Positions 8,332 to 16,254 of a stretch of 54,591 nt of DNA are shown here, in pieces. The notes beneath the pieces were generated by a model. It was given only the letters and a program-made list of their open reading frames with translations, was not told where the DNA came from and made no database searches. The first letter of the stretch is position 1; the number at the start of each line of letters is the position of its first letter. Both the position numbers and the translations under genes were made by a program. The stretch spans positions 448,288 through 502,878 of the forward strand of contig CP070674.1 of assembly GCA_020351995.1 (NCBI GenBank), in the 5' to 3' direction. This stretch comes from Candidatus Zixiibacteriota bacterium. GTDB lineage: Bacteria; Zixibacteria; MSB-5A5; GN15; FEB-12.

Positions 8332-9242
8332 CAAGCTAACTCCGGATATGTAATCGCAAATCTCTTACGATAATATATCCGGGTGCTGAATATGATGGCA
8401 ACTATAAACAGGATATATCCCCAGAAAAAATAGCCTGCCAGCAAGGTGAGTAGCAGAATCGGCAATTTCGCGGCGAACAGCTCATATCGCGTGCCGCGAA
8501 CGAATAACATGAGTACAGTTGTCACAACAGCTACAAGCGACAGGTACATCAGCAGAATGTGTCCCGAGTAGAACGCCACCCAACCCGAGAGCAACATAAA
8601 TACAGTAGCTGCGATTACCACCACAACCCGCGGAAAGATGACGGCCGGTGTTTTCTTCCCGATTCTTTCATCCCCTTCCCGGTCGGGAAGAGTTGTGAGA
8701 AGATAGATACCGCCAACCGTCAGAAAGAAATAGAAAGGATTGTCCCATCCGAGCAGTCCGGCGTTATGAAAGGAAATATCAGGCATCACCAACATCGGAA
8801 CCACGAAGCCGATACCAAAAGCGTTGACTGCGAATCCTCCGACCGCCCGGTCCTTAAGCCGCCAAGGCGGTGCCGAATACAGGTACCCCAGCACGAACAA
8901 TAAGAGCATGATAAAGAAGGTGAGTGCCGATATCAAAGCCGCCGCGCCAGCAGCAATAGCGGAAACGGATACAAACATCACCTTGATGTTCTTTTCGGTA
9001 AGGATATCGTTTTGAAGAAAGCCGACTTTACGGTTAACGCGGTCGGATTCGCAGTCATAAACCTGGTTGATGTAGCACGCGGCCGCTCCCATCAGCGTCA
9101 GACAGGCCAGAATAAACAAATCCGTCCACAGGAAACGATCCCCGCTGAGCCGGTGGTGGTAATGCAGCGATACCAGGTATATGGACCACACGGGAAGGTG
9201 CAGCATGGGGCGGGCGGCGAATATGTAATCGATGATTCTCAC
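8331..9242 (-). CDS. UbiA-family prenyltransferase (integral membrane)
   Basis: A 303-residue polytopic membrane protein with about nine hydrophobic segments. Both Asp-rich motifs of UbiA enzymes are present: NQVYDCESDRVNRK near residues 59-72 and LPDREGDERIGKKT near 185-198. Such enzymes attach a prenyl chain to an aromatic or other acceptor in the membrane, as in quinone, haem O, tocopherol or archaeal-type lipid synthesis. Which acceptor is used cannot be told from sequence. The start is a GTG that overlaps the cdsA stop by four bases. Neighbouring ispA, dxs and uppS would supply prenyl diphosphates. Confidence 0.88.
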   Translation of the reverse strand: MRIIDYIFAARPMLHLPVWSIYLVSLHYHHRLSGDRFLWTDLFILACLTLMGAAACYINQVYDCESDRVNRKVGFLQNDILTEKNIKVMFVSVSAIAAGAAALISALTFFIMLLLFVLGYLYSAPPWRLKDRAVGGFAVNAFGIGFVVPMLVMPDISFHNAGLLGWDNPFYFFLTVGGIYLLTTLPDREGDERIGKKTPAVIFPRVVVVIAATVFMLLSGWVAFYSGHILLMYLSLVAVVTTVLMLFVRGTRYELFAAKLPILLLTLLAGYFFWGYILFIVAIIFSTRIYYRKRFAITYPELA

Positions 9243-10096
9243 AGAACAGTTATGAGCAACCTGTAATAGAACATAAAGGGAGCTGCGAATAGCAGCGAAT
9301 CGAACCGGTCAAGAGCGCCGCCATGCCCGGGGATAATTGGTGATGAATCCTTTATGCCCAGCGAACGTTTCCACATCGACTCGACGAGGTCGCCGAGCTG
9401 GCCGAAGACCGAGCACCCCACCGCCAGAATCAGCACGTGGTACCAGCTCATTGTCTCGAACTTCCAGAAGCACATCAGGACACCGACCGCCACCGCCCCG
9501 ATTATACCGCCTATGAATCCTTCGATTGTCTTATTTGGCGAAACGGTCGGGGCCAGCTTTCGTTTACCCAGCCACTTTCCGAAACCCATGGCGGCGGTGT
9601 CGCCCACCCATAACAAACCGAACAGAAACAGCAGCCAATCTCCCCCACTGATGTGTTCGCTCGCCATTTGCGCGTATGGTCCACTGAGCAGGTATACATA
9701 CGGGTATAACAGGCCAACATACATAACTCCCCATATCAGACGAGTATGGGACGTAAACAGAATCGCCGGCGACCGTGTCCCGGTCGAGATGATCATGGCG
9801 CTCACGAGGAAGAAAACGATTATACCGGTAGTTCCACTGAAAAGAAATTGCAGCCAAAATGTGCTCGATACCGGTTCAAATCGGCTCAGTAGCATCAGGG
9901 CCACCACCAGAATGCCGAACCAGAAGTAAAAGCTCCTGTACGTGTACCCTTCGTTAATTAGAAATTCAGATATGGCGAAGAGCGCAAATACGGCTACCAT
10001 GCCAAAAAGCCACGTCCCACCCTGGTAACAGATCCACAAAATAATAGGGATGGTGACTGCGGCGACTGCGGTGCGAACAATAAGGTTTTTGGTCAT
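9239..10096 (-). CDS. cdsA: Phosphatidate cytidylyltransferase
   Basis: Makes CDP-diacylglycerol from phosphatidic acid and CTP at the inner membrane, the branch point of phospholipid synthesis. The 285-residue protein is mostly membrane-spanning. It ends with the CDS signature: GDLVESMWKRSLGIKDSSPI, then PGHGGALDRFDS. The start ATG overlaps the uppS stop (ATGA) and the end overlaps the ubiA-like gene, so the genes form a tight operon. uppS-cdsA adjacency is conserved across many bacteria. Confidence 0.96.
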   Translation of the reverse strand: MTKNLIVRTAVAAVTIPIILWICYQGGTWLFGMVAVFALFAISEFLINEGYTYRSFYFWFGILVVALMLLSRFEPVSSTFWLQFLFSGTTGIIVFFLVSAMIISTGTRSPAILFTSHTRLIWGVMYVGLLYPYVYLLSGPYAQMASEHISGGDWLLFLFGLLWVGDTAAMGFGKWLGKRKLAPTVSPNKTIEGFIGGIIGAVAVGVLMCFWKFETMSWYHVLILAVGCSVFGQLGDLVESMWKRSLGIKDSSPIIPGHGGALDRFDSLLFAAPFMFYYRLLITVL

Positions 10097-10857
10097 CCTA
10101 TATTCTTTGAGCTGACTTTACCGAAGCGGCGCTCTCGTTTTTGATAGCTAAGAACCGCCTCAAATAACTCCTCGCGGCCGAAATCCGGCCAGAGTGTATC
10201 AATAATATATAGTTCTGTGTAACTTGTCTGCCACAAAAGGAAATTCGAGATGCGCATCTCTCCCGAAGTCCGGATCAACAGATCGGGATCGGGCAGACCG
10301 GCCGTGTAGAGAAAATCAGAAAACAGCTCGTCATTGATATCGGGAATATCTATTATACCTGCCCTGACGGAGTTGGAGATGGCCTTAACGGCATCGAGAA
10401 TTTCTGACCTGCCCCCATAATTGAGCGCCAATGTAAGCACCAATCCCTGGTTATTGCGTGTTTTTTCCACGGCATTCTGAAGAACCTTTTGCCGGGAAAC
10501 CGGAAGACCGGTCATGCGCCCGATTGTCCGAAGCTTTACGTCATTTCTGATTAGCTCGTCAAGTTCGCTACGGGTGGCACGCGCAAGCAGCGACATCAAC
10601 GCCGACACCTCGCTCCGGGGCCGATTCCAGTTTTCCACGGAGAAAGTATACAGGGTCAAGTACTTGATACCGATCTCAGCGGCCGCCCGAACAACTTTCT
10701 TGACGGCTCTTACACCGGCTTCGTGACCGAAAGTGCGAGGCCGGTTGCGCATCTTTGCCCAGCGACCGTTGCCATCCATTATTATGGCCACGTGAACCGG
10801 AAGCCGTTCGGGGGAGGCAAGTATTTTCTGTTTCTGCGTATCGGCTTTGCTCTTCAT
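10093..10857 (-). CDS. uppS: Undecaprenyl diphosphate synthase (isoprenyl transferase, cis type)
   Basis: Adds isopentenyl units in cis to farnesyl diphosphate to make the C55 carrier used for peptidoglycan and other glycans. Motifs seen are VAIIMDGNGRWAK (catalytic Asp), GHEAGVRAVKK, LYTFSVENWNRP and PDPDLLIRTSGEMRISNFL with LWQTSYTELY and LWPDF. I prefer the ATG at 10857 (MKSKADTQKQK) to a TTG ten codons upstream that adds a hydrophobic stretch not seen in the family. It is followed by cdsA with a four-base overlap. A possible attenuator-like hairpin lies in its leader. Confidence 0.95.
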   Translation of the reverse strand: MKSKADTQKQKILASPERLPVHVAIIMDGNGRWAKMRNRPRTFGHEAGVRAVKKVVRAAAEIGIKYLTLYTFSVENWNRPRSEVSALMSLLARATRSELDELIRNDVKLRTIGRMTGLPVSRQKVLQNAVEKTRNNQGLVLTLALNYGGRSEILDAVKAISNSVRAGIIDIPDINDELFSDFLYTAGLPDPDLLIRTSGEMRISNFLLWQTSYTELYIIDTLWPDFGREELFEAVLSYQKRERRFGKVSSKNIG

Positions 10858-10871
10858 GGTAAGAGAAATTA

Positions 10872-10917
10872 AGACCGCCAAAGGCAATTATCAAGCCCAA
10901 TTAGGGCTTTGCGGTCT
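10872..10917 (-). promoter_or_regulatory. Hairpin with alternative pairing upstream of uppS
   Basis: On the minus strand AGACCGCAAAG (10917-10907) can pair with CTTTGGCGGTCT (10883-10872) with one bulge, followed by TAATTTCTC. The inner AAGCCC/GGGCTT pair (10909-10904 with 10898-10893) uses some of the same bases, so two folds compete. It lies between the stop of the exported-protein gene and uppS. It may terminate the upstream transcript or act as an attenuator. There is no functional evidence. Confidence 0.4.
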
Positions 10918-10941
10918 AACTGTCTGCCGTTTGGCCGCTTG

Positions 10942-11610
10942 TCAGCGATAGATGGTTATATCGGAAATACCGGTTTCGACGCGAAAGTGCTCCGTTATGA
11001 AAACGCCCTGTTTGGCGCTGACCAGCACCAGTGAATCGGCAAAAATGTAACCCTGATGTTCAATCAAGCGAAACGAGCGAGAGAAACGCTTATAGTACTT
11101 CTTGTTAGGATAATGAAGATAAAGCTGCTTCAAGAAGAATCTCTCGCGATCAATTACCGTTAACCCGACCGGCAGAGTATCATTGGCATTACGGGTATCG
11201 AAGCCAATAGCCAGATCGGCTCCACCAGTATCATTGGGGAAAAAGGAAAACTCGTAATCATCGGCAAACACGTTGTAAAACCACAGATCCACCGGTTTCT
11301 GGGAACGTTCCGGTTTAACGATGACCTGTGACGAGTCAAGATCACCAAAGCTGTAATAGTAATCCACAATTCCGGAGTCCAGTCGAGTTACCTCACCCTT
11401 GTCGCTGATATTCATATAGTAGGTTCTGGCACGATACGAGAACGTCAGGCCGCGCTCCAGCGGGTCGCGAGTACCGTAGGTTTCCTGCGCCCGGCGGCAA
11501 TAGAAAGACAGGATCGGATCGGCTTCGTTTTGAGCCATCGCCGATAGCAATAGACCGAGCGTCAGAAACAAAGCCAAACTGAATCCAATATACCTAAATT
11601 TCTTTATCAT
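10942..11610 (-). CDS. Exported protein of unknown function
   Basis: I do not recognise a family. From the ATG at 11610 (MIKKFRYIGFSLALFL) the protein is 222 residues with a clear Sec signal peptide ending near SAMAQ, then a soluble domain rich in Tyr, Phe and charged residues. The second half suggests alternating beta strands (FLKQLYLHYPNKKYYKRFSRS, HQGYIFADSLVLVSAKQG). There is no Cys-lipobox and no obvious catalytic motif. A TTG 14 codons upstream is possible but would spoil the signal peptide. It sits between frr and uppS, a place where the two are usually adjacent, and is likely periplasmic. Confidence 0.7.
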   Translation of the reverse strand: MIKKFRYIGFSLALFLTLGLLLSAMAQNEADPILSFYCRRAQETYGTRDPLERGLTFSYRARTYYMNISDKGEVTRLDSGIVDYYYSFGDLDSSQVIVKPERSQKPVDLWFYNVFADDYEFSFFPNDTGGADLAIGFDTRNANDTLPVGLTVIDRERFFLKQLYLHYPNKKYYKRFSRSFRLIEHQGYIFADSLVLVSAKQGVFITEHFRVETGISDITIYR

Positions 11611-11761
11611 ATCGCGGCTCGCCCTCGTATATCGTTTGTGGATGTCAGCCAAACCTAACTCTCGGTCAATCGGTTTCTGACATCACCCCTGTGGACCATT
11701 ACATAGTAACAAATAGTAACGTTGTAAGTCTACATAATATCCAATTGAGGAGAAGATTATT

Positions 11762-12202
11762 ATGCTGGTGAAAGACTTGCTTAAGGCCAATCCGAAGGAC
11801 CTGATTTGTGTCCGCGAAACCACTGAAATACTCGAGGCCATGCAACTGCTGATAAAAAACCATATCAGTTGCCTGCTGATTACTGATGGCGAGGGCCACC
11901 TGCTCGGTATTGTCAGCGACAAGGATATCTTTAAGGCAGCTTATGAAAGACACTGCGATTTTACTTCCATGCGTATCGCTGACCTGATGACGACGAATGT
12001 TATTGTCGGCGTTGAGGACGACGAGTTGAGCTACCTCGGCGGCCTGATGACCAACAATCGGGTGAGGCATATACCCATTGTTGATCAGGACAAACTGGTC
12101 GGGCTGGTATCTATCGGCGATGTCGTCAAGGCCGAGATGGCCAATATGGAGGCCCACAACCGTTACCTCTGGCAGTATATCGACGGCACCTATCCGGCCT
12201 GA
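11762..12202 (+). CDS. Tandem CBS-domain protein
   Basis: A 146-residue stand-alone Bateman module. CBS1 covers about residues 8-65 (ISCLLITDGEGHLLGIVSDKDIF) and CBS2 about 73-128 (RHIPIVDQDKLVGLVSIGDVVKA). Such modules bind adenosyl nucleotides and regulate partner proteins. The partner is unknown. A strong ribosome-binding site, GAGGAGA, lies 7-13 bases upstream of the ATG. It is the only plus-strand gene in the first 17 kb. It interrupts the frr-to-uppS run and ends at a bidirectional terminator shared with frr. Acidic residues at the end of CBS1 (GVEDDEL) are ordinary for the family. Confidence 0.9.
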   Translation: MLVKDLLKANPKDLICVRETTEILEAMQLLIKNHISCLLITDGEGHLLGIVSDKDIFKAAYERHCDFTSMRIADLMTTNVIVGVEDDELSYLGGLMTNNRVRHIPIVDQDKLVGLVSIGDVVKAEMANMEAHNRYLWQYIDGTYPA

Positions 12203-12234
12203 GGCGTGAGCCGCACGCCTGCACCCAAGTAAAA

Positions 12235-12257
12235 AAACCGGGCTTAAGACCCGGTTT
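12235..12257. terminator. Bidirectional terminator between CBS gene and frr
   Basis: AAACCGGG (12235-12242) pairs perfectly with CCCGGTTT (12250-12257) around a 7-base loop. A-rich sequence lies on the left (read as T on the minus strand). The position between the convergent ends of the CBS gene (+) and frr (-) suits termination in both directions. Confidence 0.75.
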
Positions 12258-12288
12258 CACTATAACTCTTAATTTTTGATGGACCGGC

Positions 12289-12846
12289 CTATACTTCCAT
12301 GACCTCTTTTTCTTTCTTCTCCACCAGTTCATCAATCTTCGTGATGGACTCGTCGGTCAGTTTCTGAACCTCGTCATGCAGATCGGCTTCCTGATCCTCG
12401 GAAATCTCTTTATCCTTCTGAGCTTTCTTAGCCTGTTCGTTGGCGTCGCGACGGATATTGCGGACGGCGACCCGCCCTTCCTCGGCGATGTGTTTGCAGT
12501 GCCTGGCCAGCTCTTTGCGTCGCTCTTCATTTAGCGGCGGGATGGGGATACGGATAACCTGGCCATCAACCATGGGATTCAAGCCCAGGTCAGCTTTCTG
12601 AATGCCCTTGACAATGTCACCGACGGTTGACTTGTCGTATGCCTGGACTACCAGAAGGCGCGGTTCCGGCGCGGTGGCGTTGGCTACCTGGTTCAGCGGC
12701 ATGACCGATCCGTAAGCCTCGACTTTGACCGTATCGAGAAGATGAACCGATGCCTTACCGGTGCGAACTGAACCCAGCTCCCTCGAAACAGCTTCGATGC
12801 TCTTGTGCATCCTGCTTTTTGTCTCTTTCAGTAGTGTCTCCAACAT
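12289..12846 (-). CDS. frr: Ribosome recycling factor
   Basis: RRF splits the post-termination ribosome together with EF-G. The 185 residues match the family exactly in length. Recognisable parts are RMHKSIEAVSRELGSVRTGKAS at the N-terminus, QAYDKSTVGDIVKGIQKADLG, and RIPIPPLNEERRKELARHCK, then the long three-helix bundle. It ends the translation part of the operon (rpsB-tsf-pyrH-frr), 41 bases after pyrH. A terminator follows. Confidence 0.97.
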   Translation of the reverse strand: MLETLLKETKSRMHKSIEAVSRELGSVRTGKASVHLLDTVKVEAYGSVMPLNQVANATAPEPRLLVVQAYDKSTVGDIVKGIQKADLGLNPMVDGQVIRIPIPPLNEERRKELARHCKHIAEEGRVAVRNIRRDANEQAKKAQKDKEISEDQEADLHDEVQKLTDESITKIDELVEKKEKEVMEV

Positions 12847-12887
12847 ACCTTACACTCCCGGTATTTGAGTATAGCTTTTTTTCATTC

Positions 12888-13613
12888 TTAAGATATGAGG
12901 GTGCCGACCTGTTCCCCCAGCACCACTCGTTTAAGATTCCCCGGTGTATTAAGGTCAATCACCCTTACCGGAATCCGATTATCCTTCAACAGCGAGATGG
13001 CGGTTGAATCGATAACCTTCAATTCTTTGGTCAATACATCCATGTATCCCAGTTCAGGATAAAAAACGGCGTCAGCGTGTTTCTTAGGGTCAGCCGAATA
13101 AACGCCGTCGACATTGGTAGCCTTAATTAGAATCTCGGCGCCGACTTCCATCGCCCTCAACGAGGCTGCGGTATCGGTGCTGAAATACGGATTGCCGGTA
13201 CCGGCGGCAAAGATGCACAGTCGACCTTTTTCCATGTGTCGAACCGCGCGGCGACGAATATACGGCTCGGCAAAAGCTTCAATTTTCACGGCCGACATCA
13301 CCCGTGTAAAGATGCCCATTTCCTCGAGGGTGTCCATCATAGCCAGGGAGTTTATTACCGTTGCCAGCATACCCATATTGTCTGCCGTCACACGGTCCAT
13401 TCCCTGCGATGAGGCCTGAAGGCCACGGAATATATTCCCGCCGCCGACCACAACGCCGATCTCCAGTCCGAGGTCTTTTATTTCTTTGATTTGCTTGCAG
13501 ATAGTCTCTATAGTTGCCGCGTCAAGACCGAAATCCCGGGAGCCCATCAGGGCTTCCCCGGATATCTTCAACAATATTCGTTTATAAATCGGTTTACTGC
13601 CGTCGGCATCCAT
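12888..13613 (-). CDS. pyrH: UMP kinase
   Basis: Hexameric bacterial UMP kinase of the amino-acid-kinase fold (UMP + ATP to UDP). Motifs are [15 protein letters not shown] near residue 10, [11 protein letters not shown] around 55, and the nucleotide site [36 protein letters not shown] follows in the second half. Its 241 residues are typical. The ATG lies two bases after the tsf TAG stop, so translation is probably coupled. It is part of rpsB-tsf-pyrH-frr, an order conserved through bacteria. Confidence 0.97.
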   Translation of the reverse strand: MDADGSKPIYKRILLKISGEALMGSRDFGLDAATIETICKQIKEIKDLGLEIGVVVGGGNIFRGLQASSQGMDRVTADNMGMLATVINSLAMMDTLEEMGIFTRVMSAVKIEAFAEPYIRRRAVRHMEKGRLCIFAAGTGNPYFSTDTAASLRAMEVGAEILIKATNVDGVYSADPKKHADAVFYPELGYMDVLTKELKVIDSTAISLLKDNRIPVRVIDLNTPGNLKRVVLGEQVGTLIS

Positions 13614-13615
13614 AG

Positions 13616-14209
13616 CTATTCACCCAGGCGGAAGCGGGCAAATCGCCTGATTTGAATATTCTCGCCCAGTGAGGCAATCATGTTTTTGACAAACTCCTCG
13701 ACGGTGAGATCGTTGTCTTTCACGTAGGGCTGTTCCAGAAGGACTACCTCCGCGAAGCACTTTTCCAGCTTACCGTCAACGATTTTGTCTATTATTTTTT
13801 CCGGCTTGCCTTCGTTGATGGCCTGCTGCCGGTATATATCTTTTTCTTTGCCGATCAGTTTCTCGTCAAGCTCGTCTCTTTTCACACAAAGCGGGCTCGA
13901 GGCCGCAATATGCATCGCAATATCACGCGAGAAAGCCTTGAAATTGTCGGTCCGGGCCACAAAGTCGGTCTCGCAATTTATCTCGACCATGACACCGAGC
14001 TTATCGCCGGTGTGAACATAGGTCGCGATGGCACCTTCGGCCGTGCGCCGACCCTCTTTAGACGACGCTTTGGCGATACCCTGCTCGCGTAGGTGCTCCG
14101 CGGCTTTATCGAAGTCTCCCCTGGTTGCCGTGAGAGCTTTTTTACAATCCATCATTCCGGCCCCGGTCTTTTCCCGGAGCTCTTTTACCATCTGTGCTGT
14201 AATCTCCAT
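13616..14209 (-). CDS. tsf: Elongation factor Ts (short form)
   Basis: Nucleotide-exchange factor for EF-Tu. The N-terminal UBA-like domain starts [26 protein letters not shown], followed by [29 protein letters not shown] and the core domain ending LLEQPYVKD. At 197 residues it is much shorter than the E. coli protein (about 283). It lacks the second half of the duplicated core, like the short EF-Ts of Thermus-type bacteria. Short forms usually act as dimers. It ends in TAG, which shows that UAG is a functional stop here. It follows rpsB by 18 bases. Confidence 0.96.
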   Translation of the reverse strand: MEITAQMVKELREKTGAGMMDCKKALTATRGDFDKAAEHLREQGIAKASSKEGRRTAEGAIATYVHTGDKLGVMVEINCETDFVARTDNFKAFSRDIAMHIAASSPLCVKRDELDEKLIGKEKDIYRQQAINEGKPEKIIDKIVDGKLEKCFAEVVLLEQPYVKDNDLTVEEFVKNMIASLGENIQIRRFARFRLGE

Positions 14210-14227
14210 AGGGCTTTATCTTTCTTC

Positions 14228-15010
14228 TTACTTTTTCTCTTTCGTGTCGTCTTCAGTTGAAGTGGTATATGTGGTCAATTGCGTTTCACGGTCCCCTTCC
14301 ACAGCCGCTTCGATCATCTCCGGCGAGACGCCGTGCTTTGCCTCAACGGCCGCGTCGACCAGGTGCTTTACCAGTACCCGTATCGACTTGATAGCGTCGT
14401 CGTTGCCGGCAATCGGGAAATCAATCGGATCAGGATCAGCGTTGGTATCGACGATACCAATAATCGGAATTTTCAATTTGGCCGCCTCGGCCACCGCGAT
14501 CTTCTCCTTGCGGGCATCAACCACGATAACCAGTCCGGGAAGGAAGTTCATCTCCTTGATACCGCCAAGAACCTTGGTGAGTTTTTCGGCTTCGTTCTCG
14601 AACTGGGCACGCTCCTTCTTGGTGAATTTTTCCAGCGTGCCGTCTTCCTTCATCCGCTCAATATCTTTGAGCTTCTTAATAGAGTTCTTTATGGTATTGA
14701 AATTAGTCAACATGCCGCCCAGCCAGCGCTCGGTGACATAGAAAGCACTGCAACGGGCAGCTTCTTCTACGAGCACCTCCCGCGCCTGCTTCTTGGTGCC
14801 GACAAAGAGAATCGAGCGGCCTTTGCCGATTACTTCGCGCACCTTGTGCTTGGCTTGCTCCAGAGCGTCGAGCGTCTTGTGAAGATCGATGATGTAAATG
14901 CCGTTGCGGGCGCCAAAAATGAAGGGTTTCATTTTGGGGTTCTAGCGGCGGGTCTGATGACCGAAATGGACCCCGGCTTCAAGTAGTTCTTTGATTTGAG
15001 GTGAAATCAT
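14228..15010 (-). CDS. rpsB: 30S ribosomal protein S2, interrupted by an in-frame amber codon
   Basis: S2 binds the 30S head-body junction and is essential. From the ATG at 15010 the frame reads [22 protein letters not shown], then TAG at 14944-14942, then [20 protein letters not shown] and the rest of S2 to a TAA at 14228. The TAG sits exactly where S2 has Trp (TRRWNPKM), one G-to-A change from TGG. The only ATG after it in the conserved region is at 14932, which would give a 234-residue protein missing 26 N-terminal residues. An AAGG ribosome site precedes 15010. A consensus error, suppression or a real mutation are all possible. The C-terminal tail is acidic and variable, as usual. Confidence 0.9.
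14942..14944 (-). other. In-frame TAG codon inside rpsB
   Basis: Codon 23 of rpsB reads TAG on the minus strand, between CGC CGC and AAC CCC AAA ATG. Flanking codons on both sides encode fully conserved S2 residues in one frame, so there is no frameshift, only the stop. Confidence 0.95.
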
Positions 15011-15110
15011 CGCAACCTTAAGATTAAACGGTTATTCTTTACCCCGGCTTCCACTCTGCTTGAGCCCGAAGATGTGGGACCCTCAAACAGATCGACCGGG
15101 ACTGTTTATT

Positions 15111-15131
15111 TCCCTTCCCTATGGGAGGGGA
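15111..15131 (-). promoter_or_regulatory. Stem-loop between rpsI and rpsB
   Basis: TCCCTTCCC (15111-15119) pairs with GGGAGGGGA (15123-15131), with one G-T pair, around a three-base loop. It lies 16 bases after the rpsI stop and 100 bases before rpsB. There is no T-run after it on the minus strand, so it is more likely an intercistronic processing or regulatory hairpin than a terminator. Confidence 0.45.
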
Positions 15132-15146
15132 TAGAAATCCAAATTC

Positions 15147-15539
15147 TTATCGCTTCGAATACTGGAAACGTTTCCGGGCTTTGGGCCGACCGTATTTCTT
15201 GCGTTCGACCTCGCGCGGATCCCTTGTCAAAAAGCCACCCGACCGCAGGGTCCGGTGGAAATCAGGATTCATTTCATTCAAAGCCCGCGCCACAGCCAGC
15301 CGGACGGCTCCAGCCTGACCGGAAAGTCCACCGCCCCGGGTGACACAACGCACGTCCACCTTGCCCATCATCTCGGTAACTTCGAGCGGACGCTGGGCAT
15401 GATTGACTAATGTCTCGCGGGTCAGATAAGCGGAAATCTGCTTACCATTAATAGTGAACTTGCCCTTCCCCGGTTTCATTTCCACCCGGGCAACCGACTC
15501 TTTCCTTCGACCTGTCGCGGAGTAATTCTGCTGTTCCAT
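15147..15539 (-). CDS. rpsI: 30S ribosomal protein S9
   Basis: The 130-residue protein has the S9 pattern: SATGRRKESVARVEMKPGKGKFTING at the start, a middle GGGLSGQAGAVRLAVARAL, and the basic tail ERKKYGRPKARKRFQYSKR. The C-terminal Lys-Arg reaches the P-site tRNA in known ribosomes. It follows rplM by 19 bases, the universal rplM-rpsI pair. Confidence 0.98.
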   Translation of the reverse strand: MEQQNYSATGRRKESVARVEMKPGKGKFTINGKQISAYLTRETLVNHAQRPLEVTEMMGKVDVRCVTRGGGLSGQAGAVRLAVARALNEMNPDFHRTLRSGGFLTRDPREVERKKYGRPKARKRFQYSKR

Positions 15540-15558
15540 ACTTATCTAATAATCAATC

Positions 15559-15993
15559 TCAGTTTAGCTTAAGCGGTTCCGGTTTCTGCGCCTTGTGCGG
15601 ATGCTCCGGTCCTGCATAAACATGAAGTTTCTTGAATATTTTGCGACCCAGGCGGTTCTTCGGAAGCATCCGCCTGACGGCCAGCCGGAAGACCTCTTCC
15701 GGATTCTTCTGCATCAACTGCTCGTATGTCGTTTCTTTCAACCCACCCGGATAACCGGAGTAGCGATAGTAGCGAAGGTTTTTCGGGGCATTCTTTCCGG
15801 TCACCCTCATCTGTTTGGCATTGATAGCGATAACATGGTCTCCGGTGTCCAGATGAGGCGTAAAAATCGGCTTGGTCTTGCCTCTGAGCACATTGGCTAC
15901 CTTAACAGCCGCTCGTCCGAGAATGGCGTTCTGAAGGTCAATCACGTACCATTTGCGATTCTGCGGGTCAATTTTCGGTATAAAAGTTTTCAT
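15559..15993 (-). CDS. rplM: 50S ribosomal protein L13
   Basis: The 144 residues match L13: WYVIDLQNAILGRAAVKVAN near the start, then RGKTKPIFTPHLDTGDHVIAINA, YRYSGYPGGLKETTYEQLM and VRRMLPKNRLGRKIFKKLHVYAGPEHPH. L13 is an early assembly protein of the 50S subunit. It is the first gene of the ribosomal operon. A minus-strand promoter is visible about 45 bases upstream. Confidence 0.98.
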   Translation of the reverse strand: MKTFIPKIDPQNRKWYVIDLQNAILGRAAVKVANVLRGKTKPIFTPHLDTGDHVIAINAKQMRVTGKNAPKNLRYYRYSGYPGGLKETTYEQLMQKNPEEVFRLAVRRMLPKNRLGRKIFKKLHVYAGPEHPHKAQKPEPLKLN

Positions 15994-16037
15994 TTGCGAA
16001 CCTGTAATCTTGTTTTCACTTGCTAAAATAGCTCAAA

Positions 16038-16065
16038 AAGATAGGGAATTTTTTCATCTTGTCAA
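16038..16065 (-). promoter_or_regulatory. Sigma70-type promoter of rplM-rpsI-rpsB operon
   Basis: On the minus strand a perfect TTGACA (16065-16060) is separated by 16 bases from TATCTT (16043-16038). Transcription would start near 16031, about 38 bases before the rplM ATG. The spacer contains an A-run. Confidence 0.7.
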
Positions 16066-16254
16066 CACAAACGTTCAAAAAAGTGGCGCGGCCACTGACG
16101 TGGTCTAACAGAAGGTATCGACCGATGGTTCAATATATTTAATTTCAGCGAGTTAAGAGATCCCCGCTGACGTTAAAATCGGCCAGCCGAGTCTTATTTC
16201 CCGGCATCACGCCGCGGCAAGCACAACGGCCGGTTTCCATTGAACGGCAAAGGA

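Noticed and set aside
14028-14741. Long plus-strand frames (about 235 residues) over tsf and rpsB
   Set aside because: Shadows of conserved ribosomal genes, Ser-rich and without a ribosome site.
14228-15010. Genome-wide recoding of UAG as an explanation for the rpsB amber
   Set aside because: dxs, ispA, tsf, pilO, the metallo-hydrolase and secreted paralogue A all end properly at TAG.
15111-15131. Terminator between rpsI and rpsB
   Set aside because: The stem is good but no T-run follows on the transcribed strand.
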